Below are positions 56,545 through 64,000 of a DNA stretch of 64,000 bases, one piece after another. A program made the position numbers and the translations under genes. Each line of letters begins with the position of its first letter. The stretch's first letter is position 1. Under the pieces are notes generated by a model. It made no database searches, was not told the origin of the DNA, and saw only the letters and a program-made list of their open reading frames with translations. This DNA is from Tricholoma matsutake. Lineage: Eukaryota > Basidiomycota > Agaricomycetes > Agaricales > Tricholomataceae. Location: positions 9,982,001 to 10,046,000 of the forward strand of contig AP026545.1 of NCBI GenBank assembly GCA_026075535.2. Reading direction: 5' to 3'.

Positions 56545-57040
56545 TGATGAGCACTCACAAACCCCTACAAACATCTACAAAGTTCACGAACATTCTTTGA
56601 ACAAACTTTGAACCCTTCAAACAGTCTTCAAACTCTTTGAACTCCTTGAACATTCTTTGAACAACTTTGAACAACTTTGAATGCACTTTGAACTATCTCG
56701 AACAACTTTGAACTGCTCTGCCCCTCACCTATGACCACACCCATACTTTGATGATGCAGAAGTCATGGGACAACTTTTGAACACATTAGGATGAAGCAGA
56801 ATGACATTCTGATGTGCCCCTGGGGGTGCTTGCTTCCTTAGTCCCACTTCCACATGGAGACTGAATTATTTTACTTCGTCACATGGTTCCGGGTATATAG
56901 TTAGCACCCTCTGCAGGGAAACACCTTAGACTTTTCTCTTTGGTTTTCCCTTGCAAGGTGTGTAGATATTTCTTTGTTCCATTAGTTTATCTAACTATTT
57001 GGTTTTCCCTTGCAAGTATCGAGCTCAGGCTCTGATTGTA
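56545..57040 (+). repeat. LTR of another gypsy family
   Basis: TGATGAGCACTCACAAACCC starts a stretch with many TTTGAAC/TTGAACA repeats (56590-56715), a TATATAG box near 56893 and a T-rich end. A gag frame begins about 170 bp later, as expected after a 5' LTR. The right boundary is approximate. Confidence 0.65.
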
Positions 57041-57214
57041 AGGTTGCCCTTACAGAAGAAAAGTCTCCTTCTTGGTGGACTGAGAGTAGCAAGATTCCCC
57101 AGTCAGTCAGTTGGACCACAAAAATTTTGTACATTTTTGAAGTCTTCCTTGTGGCTTGTAGAATCCTCCTATCCTCCTTCCACTTCTTTCTCCTTATCCT
57201 ACTATAACATTTCA

Positions 57215-57598
57215 ATGGCTACTGAGCAAACCAATGAGTGGCAGAGAAAGCTCAAAGGTGATATTGTGGCTATCAACCAATCCCTGCATCAACTGTTCCT
57301 TGTGAATGTGAGTCAAGATGAGGTTAATGTCCTCCCTAGTGCTTCAAACCCCACTAGCACACCCACCAGCATTTTGAACCCTGTATTTGAACAATCCCCT
57401 CTCTCTCCTATACCCAAATTGCCTTGCAAACTACCTTTGACTATGAAGGGAATACATTTAATCAAACCCGCATCCCCAAGTGACTTTTTGGGTCATTGTA
57501 CAAAAGGACGTTCATTCCTAAATTCATGCGAACTGTACCTCCACCCCATCAGTTCAAGGATGAACATTCAAAAATCATGTGGGCCATGTGGAAGGATG
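57215..57598 (+). pseudogene. gypsy gag N-terminus, truncated
   Basis: The ATG at 57215 opens MATEQTNEWQRKLKGDIVAI; later GRSFLNSCELYLHP and, after a frame change near 57540, FKDEHSKIMWAM match the capsid region of gypsy Gag. It is cut at 57599 by the LTR of the next element. The rest of this element is not found downstream. Confidence 0.75.
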
Positions 57599-58436
57599 CT
57601 GAGTTTGGCAGCCTACACTAGACTTAGGTTTACTAAAAGACAGGATCAAATTATCTTCATTGCATGGAAGTAGGAACCATAAGTTACTACAAATAAAAGA
57701 ATAGGAAGTTACTATACCTTCATTGCATGGAAGTAGGAACAAAGGTTAAGGAATAAAAAATAAGTAATATATAAGAAAAAGATCAACCGTGTAAGTAAAA
57801 GGCTGCATCAAGCGTAGTGTGTGATTTGGGAAGGCCACATCAGGCATAGTCACAAAATAGGAAGGTACCACATCAATAGGATAATGTCAGCACTGCTGGA
57901 TGTGGATAGAAGGGTAATAAGGATGTATGGTGCTGTTGCCAGGATGCATGTCACTGTTTGTTGTTGTTGTATTTGCTGGTGGCTGTGCCGGCAGCGAGGG
58001 CGATTGTGTCGGCGATGTGTGTGGCTGTGTTGGCGCCGTGGGAGTGTGTTGGGAGCGTAGGGTGGCCATAACTCACTGTAACACAGACATTGGTATATCT
58101 GGTGTTGGTGAGTTGTTTATGCGCTGTAGGTGGCTATGCTATCGCCAGTGGTTGTGCCGGTGGCAAGGGTGGTTGTGTCAGCAATGTGTGTGGCTGTGCC
58201 AGCGCCATGGAAGTGTTTAACAGTGGTGTAGTAATGTAACACAGACATTGGTATGTCTGGTGTTGGTGAGTTGTTTATGTGCTGTAGGTGGCTGTCCTAT
58301 CACTGGTGGCTGTGTCAGCAGTGAGGGTGGTTGTGTCGGCAATGTGTGTGGTGTGCCGGTGCTGTGGAAGTGTGTAATGGTGGCATAGGTAAATTAACTT
58401 GTTGTAATGTCATGAGTCTGTGGGGCCAGACTTACA
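57599..58436 (-). repeat. 3' LTR of gypsy-3
   Basis: 838 bp, ends TGTAAG (58436 side) and TTCCA (57599 side), with tandem U3 units. Starts directly after the polypurine tract. Similar to 62769-63604 and to the solo LTRs at 18659 and 54027. Confidence 0.92.
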
Positions 58437-58479
58437 CTCCTCCCCACCTGAAAAAATTGTGTGGGTCTCAGACCTCCGT

Positions 58480-60137
58480 CCCATTTTCATCTTCCCACCA
58501 GTCAAGGGCATCAGTGTCAGCCATTTCAGAGCTGGGGCACCACTTGTTGTGTTTTTTCCCATATCCTTCATAATGGACAAGGTATTGTACACCCCTGCCA
58601 TGTCAGCGTGCATCCACAATTTTGTCAATGTACCACTCCTTGGTGCCATCTTCAGTGACAATTGGCATTGGCCAAGCTGGCTCCCGGTCAGGGAAGAGGA
58701 GTGGGTCATTTGGGGACATATTGTTTTAGTAGGTGTGCATGGAACCCAGGGAAGGTGTTGGGGTTGTTGGGAAGTTTGAGAGTGTATTCAGAGCATTCAG
58801 GGAAGGTATGTGTGACTGTGTAGGGGCCATCGTGTTGTGGCATGAATTTGGCAACTTGTGTTTTGCCTTTGCATTTGTAATTGTGGTGGCAATTTTCAGT
58901 GGAGAGCATGACAAGGTTGCCAACCTCGTAGACATCCTCCGGCACCCAGTGCTCATTGGCGTGATATGCCTGGTGAATTTTGGCAGCAAGGAGGTTGTCC
59001 TGTGCTTCCTGAACATCAAGGTGGACACATGTAATGATGTTGTGTGCAGTGATCTGCTCAATGGTGGCATTTTTGGTGAGGGGCACAATAGGCAGGATGA
59101 TGCATGGAGATCGGCCAGTTTTGAGTTGGAAACCAGAGAAGCCAGTGGATGCATTCATGGTGTTCATGATGGCAAACTGTACACAGGGAGTTTAGCTAGC
59201 CAGCCTTTCTGGTTGTTGTCAACATGGTACTGAATGGCTTGGTTCACAGTTTTGTTTGTCTGTTCACTGCTGCCATCAGTTTTGGGGGGATAGGATGTGT
59301 ACAATTTGATTTTAATGCCAGTGATCTTGTGGAGTGTAGTCCAAAGGTCGGTGGTGAAACGTGCATCTCTGTCAGAGATGAGGTGAGCATGAGGCCATTT
59401 TTGCAGTACCATTCATCAAAGAGCACAACGGCAACCTGGGCAGCGGTATATGAGGAGTGAATGCCGATGATGCATATGTCAGCACCGAGGAGGTCTGTCA
59501 TGGTCAGGATGGTGTCCTTTCCATTCTCCTCTGGTAGTGGGCCAATGAAATCCAGGGCGATGGTGTTGAAGCAGTCATCAGGTACTGGTAGTGGGTGCAA
59601 GGGACTGGTGGGTTTTGTGGTCTGGTTTGTGTTTTGCTGGCACTTGGTGCATGATGGGATGTATGCATTTTCCAAGTCCTGGTGCATGTTTGGCCAGTAA
59701 TAAGAGCCATGGAGGGATTCATAGCTTTTGTCAAAGCCAAAATGTCCCAAGGTATCATGTGCCAGGTTGTAGAGTAGTTCACATACCTTGAGATCTTGTG
59801 GGATCACAAGTCGGTGGCTGACATAGAGGAGTTGATCAGTGAGGGTTGCCCCTTCAATGCTCCTCATGTCAATATCCTTCATAAGTTGTTTGGCAAAGGA
59901 ATCAGTCTCATAGCCAGTGATGATGGCATTGAGAAGTGACTGGTCTGCAGCGATGTTTAGTATGCCAGCAGCATGTGTGGCTGGTGCATTGCGTGTGTAT
60001 GCAATCGCACAGGCAGCAAGGCATGCATCTGGTGTGGCATCAGGCATGTGGGATAGTGCATCTGCGGCGGTGTTTTCTTTGCCATGGATATAGGTAATGT
60101 TGTAGTCAAAATTGGCCATGTACATTGACCATCTCAT
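58480..60137 (-). pseudogene. gypsy-3 integrase and chromodomain
   Basis: From 60137: the RNase H-integrase tether (MANFDYNITYIHGKENTAAD), then the zinc site (HDTLGHFGFDKSYESLHG and CTKC), catalytic Asp (IALDFIGPLPEENG); after a frame change near 59412 the second Asp (LISDRDARFT) and Glu (DGSSEQTNKTVNQAI). After another shift, 59167-58706 covers the C-terminal region (YEVGNLVMLSTENC). A chromodomain (KEWYIDKIVDAR, TGA, HGRGVQYLVHYEGYG) lies at about 58620-58500. All three catalytic acids are present, but three frames are needed. Confidence 0.88.
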
Positions 60138-61497
60138 TTATCTCCTTCTGTGATTGGAAGTATTCAAGTGTTTGGTGGTCGGTGAAGACCTCAAAATGGG
60201 CACCGAGGAGGTGGGATCTCCATTTCTTAAATGCCTTGACAATAGCAAGGAGTTCCTTCTTGTGAACAGGGTAATTATTCTCGGTGTCATTGAGTTGGTA
60301 GGAGTCATAGGTGACTGGTCTTGCAGTTTCCCAAGTCGCACCAAAACTCAACATGGGGCCAGTTCGGCAGTCACTGGCATTGGTGGTGACATAGATGTTT
60401 GACACTTTGTCTTTGTAATTCATTATGGTGAGACAGTCGGTGCCAAGAACCAAGTCTTTGATGCATTCAAAGGCGGCCTGGTGTTCTGTGGTCCATGGGG
60501 GGAATTCTTGGTCACATTCCTTGGTGGTGAGCGGTGTGAGTATGCTGGTATATTCAGCGAGTGCCGGAAGGAAAGTGGCAATGTATCTGGTGAGTCCCAG
60601 GAACTCCCTGACATTAGTGGCAGTTGTTGGTTGTGGCCAAGATGCAAGTCGGTCAGTTTTGTGGGGGTCAGGTTTGATACCTGTCCCCGAGATGACATGA
60701 CCAAGGAAACATAATTCAGTGGTGAAGAGGTTGGATTTTGCCTGATTGCAGTAGATACTAGCTTTTCAGAGGGCTTCAAGAATGGTGGCGCAGTTTCGTT
60801 CATGTTCCTCCAGAGTTTGTGACCATATAATGATATCATCAAGATACACATGGCAAACCTTGCCAATGAGTTCTTGTAGTGCATCAGTCATTCAGTGCTG
60901 ATGTGTGGCCAGAGCATTGCATCCACCCTGTGGCATGACAGTCCACTCATAAAGTCCCCATGGCATTCTTACAGTGGTGTGGTGAATGTCATTAGGGTGT
61001 ACTCATGTCTGGAAGAAGGAGTTTGTCATGTCCATCTTGCCAAATATCTTTCCCTTCCCACAGTCGGTGAGTATATCATCTATGTGGGGTAGGGGGAAGT
61101 TGTCTCATACAGTGTTACTGTTGAGTGCTCAGTAGTTGTTCACCCACCGAGGGTCAACTGTTAAGTCAGGTACCCCGGTGATGTATTTCAGCATGCAGAA
61201 TGCTGGTGAGACAAATTCTGAGGAGGATGGCCAAATGTGGCCAGCCTTGAGGTGGTCATCCAGCAGTCTCTTCCGAGGTTCTTGGTATTTCTTGGGAGCT
61301 GCATATCCTTTGCCATTGTTGACCTTGGTGGGGTCTTTGAGTTGGATGCGGTGGAACATGTGGCCAGGAATATCTTTGGTGCTATCAGGGAGACAAAGTG
61401 GGAAGTGGTTGGCAAATTTGAGTTTCATTTTTGCATCCCTCTCTTTGAGGAGTTCTTGGAATGCTAGGCCTTCAATGCGGTCTTGCACAGTGGCCAT
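60106..61497 (-). pseudogene. gypsy-3 reverse transcriptase and RNase H
   Basis: The frame from 61497 has FHRIQLKDPTKVNN, GHIWPSSSEFVSPAF and PDLTVDPRWVNNY, then continues through TGA codons at 61129-61131 (NNY-stop-ALNSNTV), 61105-61107, 61013-61015, 60892-60894 and 60766-60768 to the end of RT. The YLDD catalytic loop is intact (VCHVYLDDIIIWSQT, near 60845). RNase H shows TTNASDCRTGPML, PVHKKELLAIVKAFKKW and FTDHQTLEYF. All five stops are TGA in conserved arginine positions. A frame change near 60130 leads into integrase. Confidence 0.9.
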
Positions 61498-62475
61498 GAT
61501 GGGTCTGGGGAGAAGGCATCCAGCAAGTGCTGGTGCTCCAGAGTTCTCCAGTGTAGGTGGCTTTGGAGTCCAAATTTTCTTCGGTGTTGGTGGAGGTTGT
61601 TGCCGCTGCTGGCACTGTGAGTGTAACGTATGTCTCGGCCTTGGGCCAGGTGTTGTCTGCCTTCATGGGACAGTCAGGGTTCTTGTGGCTGGCATACAAT
61701 TTCCAGCATTGTGTGCAGCTGGTGTGTTTTTTGAGGATTGCCCATTCTTTGAGTGTGAGGGCAGGGAGGTGCTTCTTCTCAACCTGTTTTGTTTTGCTGG
61801 GGCCAGCTGTGGGAGAGTTTCTCTTCATCGGCGGGTCAGTGAGTTGAGAAAGTAGGTCTTTCTTCTCGCTGTGGTGTGTGGCACGTGCAGTGGCAGATGC
61901 ATCAATGAGTTTTTGGGTGCATGCATGCAGTCATCGTGTTCCTTTACCTCGAGGGCCCAGGGGGCAAGTTTGGTGGCCAGGACAGGCTTGAGACTGATGT
62001 TGAGTCTCAAGTCAAGGTGGAGGTTGGATTGGAGTTGGTTTTTGAGTTGGGCCTTGGTCAGGGCCTTGGCCAGTGCAGAGGTGGCAAGGATGGCATTCAG
62101 GTTCTCAATCTTGATTTTCCAGTCAATGAAGACCTGGTTGCCTTGCGATGAGGAGAGGATGGTTTCAAGGATGTCATGGGCCCAGTTCTTCTCCAGGACA
62201 AGTTGGGAGAGCTTACCAAGGTATCCATCCAGGGAGAGGGCATCAATCTGAGTTTGGTCAGCTTGGTACCATGCCACAAGGTGAGGTTCAAACATGCCCT
62301 CGGCGATGTAGCTGAAAATTTCATTGTCTGTCTTCCCACCATGCTTCTTGTAGTGTTTGCATGCGAGGGTCCACAGTTGCATGATGAGAGGGGTGATTTT
62401 TCCAGCGGTGAGCATAGGGCATTCCTTCATCTTTGTGACCTTCACTTTGGCAAGGGGTTGTGTGGAGGGTGACAT
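61472..62475 (-). pseudogene. gypsy-3 gag and zinc finger
   Basis: ATG 62475 opens a 216-codon frame (MSPSTQPLAKVKVTK, LMQLWTLACKHYKKHGGKTD, WYQADQTQIDALSL, LEKNWAHDILETILSS) typical of basidiomycete gypsy capsid proteins. It shifts frame near 61825 into MKRNSPTAGPSKTKQ with the zinc finger CTQCWKLYASHKNPDC (CX2CX6HX4C). RT sequence begins only about 200 bp later, so the protease has been lost. Confidence 0.82.
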
Positions 62476-62768
62476 TTTGGTTCAAGTGGCAGGTGGTGTG
62501 GCCCAGTAGTTGGGATGGTTAATTGTGATGGTTGGTGTACTTTTGTCGGTGGATGAGTCAGTATCAGTGTTTGGTGGTGATGGTGGTGGTGATCGGTGGA
62601 TGTCCCAGCGCTTTTGTCATGTGGTTGGTAGTGTCTCAAATTTGGCTGGTTGGCCAGAATCCTGTAAACTTCTTCTCATGTTCCTGGTGAGGAGTGGGAT
62701 GAGGGTGGAAGGTTGCTGAGACAGGGTTGGTTCAGTAGGTGAAGAATGTTGTCAGTGTCAAAAAAAAG

Positions 62769-63604
62769 TGGAAGGATTCCAAGTTTGGCAGCCTACACTA
62801 GACTTAGATTTACTAAAAGACAGGATCAAATTATCTTCATTGCATGGAAGTAGGAACCATAAGTTACTACAAATAAAAGAATAGGAAGTTACTATACCTT
62901 TGTTGCATGGAAGTAGGAACAAAGGTTAAGGGAAAGAAATAAGTAATATATAAGAAAAAGATTGACCGTGTAAGTAAAAAGCTGCATCAAGTGTAGTGTG
63001 TGATTTGGGAAGGCCACATCAGGCATAGTCACATAATAGGAAGGTACCGCATCAATAGGATAATGTCGGCACTGCTGGATGTGGATAGAAGGGTAATAAG
63101 GATGTATGGTGCCATTGCCAGGATGCATGTCGCCAGTGTGTTGTTGTCATATTTGCCGGTGGTGAGGGCGATTGTGTCGGCAATGTGTGTGGCTGTGTTG
63201 GCACCGTGGGAGTGTGTTGGCGGCATAGGGTGGCCATAACTCACTGTAACACAGACATTGGTATATCTGGTGTTGGTGAGTTGTTTATGTGCCGTAGGTG
63301 GCTGTGGTATTGCCGGTGGCTGGGCTGGCTGTGAGGGTGGTTGTGTCGGCAATTTGTGTGGCTGTGCCGGCACTGTGGAAGTGTGTAATGGTGGTGTAGT
63401 AATGTAACACAGACATTGGTATGTCTGGTGTTGGTGAGTTGTTTATGTGCCATAGGTGGCTGTGTTATTGCTGGTGGCTGTGTCTGCGGCGAGGGTGGTT
63501 GTGTCAGTAATGTGTGTGGTGTGCCGGCACCATGGAAGTGTGTAATGGTGGCATAGGTAAATTAACTTGTCATAATGTCATGAGTCTGTGGGGCCAGACT
63601 TACA
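62769..63604 (-). repeat. 5' LTR of gypsy-3
   Basis: 836 bp, TGTAAG (63604 side) to TTCCA (62769 side). The internal region starts with CTTTTTTTTGACACTGAC on the minus strand. The right flank is RNase H sequence of another gypsy fragment. Confidence 0.92.
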
Positions 63605-64000
63605 AACGATCTCATGACTGCTGACATCTCCTTATCATGAATTTTGTAGTTTCACTCGATGGTGTTGAGCAATTTCAAATAGAAGGCAATGGGGTGCCAT
63701 TTAAGATTGTCGGATGATTGCTGAGAGAGGACTGAGCCTGTAGTGTAGTCCAAACTATCTGCCTCAATACAAAAAGCCTTTGAATCATCTGCAAAACAAA
63801 GGATGGCTGAGGATGTGATGCGGTTTTTGATTTCATCGAACACTGATTGTTCTGCTTCAGCCCAACCCCACCTTCAATCCTTTTTTGTGAGTTCAAACAT
63901 TGGCTTCACATGGTGGGAAAAGCCTTCAATGAACCTGCGATAAAAATTCCCAAAACTGAGGAAGGATTGAACCTCCTTTTGATTTGTCAGTGTGGGCCAT
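63605..64000 (-). pseudogene. gypsy RT/RNase H fragment running off the window
   Basis: On the minus strand: NFYRRFIEGFSHHVKPMFEL, KKD-TGA-RWGWAEAEQSVFDEI, then RNase H (FCIEADSLDYTTGSVLSQQ, WHPIAFYLKLLNTIE, TGA, NYKIHDKEMSAVMRS). Both TGA codons stand at arginine positions. It is cut by the gypsy-3 LTR at 63604. The first catalytic residue of RNase H, usually D in D-A-S, reads E-A-D here. Confidence 0.85.

Larger units (their letters stand above)
57599..63604 (-). mobile_element. Ty3/gypsy chromovirus (gypsy-3) with both LTRs
   Basis: The 6.0-kb element lies between LTRs 57599-58436 and 62769-63604. The polypurine tract GGTGGGGAGGAG (complement at 58437-58448) directly precedes the 3' LTR. 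Gag with zinc finger, RT, RNase H, integrase and chromodomain are in order; no protease motif is found between zinc finger and RT. The outer 5-bp flanks differ (CCATG left, AACGA right) and belong to different broken elements in opposite orientation, so this copy probably arose by recombination between two insertions. Two solo LTRs of this family are in the window. Confidence 0.92.

Noticed and set aside
60423..60884. 153-codon minus-strand open frame as a gene
   Set aside because: It is an out-of-frame shadow of gypsy-3 RT; the true frame has the YLDD motif.

Overview
The window looks like a piece of a basidiomycete (mushroom-type) fungal genome. Short spliceosomal introns (46-79 nt) split the genes, the retroelements are of types common in Agaricomycetes, and the host genes are a cytochrome P450, an MFS transporter, a VWA-domain protein and a DyP-type peroxidase. 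No rRNA, tRNA or CRISPR array was seen.

Layout. 1-5397: Ty1/copia element (3' LTR present, 5' LTR off the window) inserted in an old Ty3/gypsy element (5398 to about 13285), which also carries a non-autonomous hAT (10556-11374). 13286-18653: gene-poor DNA with a 1.75-kb hAT (14508-16257). 18659-19471: solo LTR. 20529-25402: divergent pair P450 (-) / MFS transporter (+). 25403-30140: hAT elements and hairpin repeats. 30635-35901: divergent pair VWA protein (-) / DyP-type peroxidase (+). 37529-43744: gypsy element with both LTRs (-). 44384-54672: a Zn2Cys6-type transcription-factor gene remnant (-) broken by two hAT elements and bordered by a solo LTR; the large hAT (46431-53334) carries a decayed transposase. 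55242-64000: copia fragment, gypsy gag fragment, a gypsy element with both LTRs (57599-63604, -) and another gypsy RT fragment.

The four host genes appear intact: I could join exons in frame from ATG to stop for each. The VWA and DyP genes share a homologous N-terminal module of about 158 residues, with first, third and fourth exons of identical length (84, 54 and 62 nt). Both divergent intergenic regions also carry one near-identical repeat of about 120 bp. Together this suggests a small co-regulated oxidative locus built partly by domain duplication; that function is inference.

The transposons are decayed in a characteristic way. Nearly every in-frame stop in the younger elements is TGA where the family has arginine, as expected from C-to-T change at CpG in CGA codons. 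Several hAT elements with unrelated termini share an internal module: a self-complementary GGCCCAA...TTGGGCC hairpin placed next to an intron-like cassette (GTAAGT ... TACTAAC ... YAG). This splice-ready hairpin repeat, and the shared VWA/DyP module, are the two most novel signals I see.
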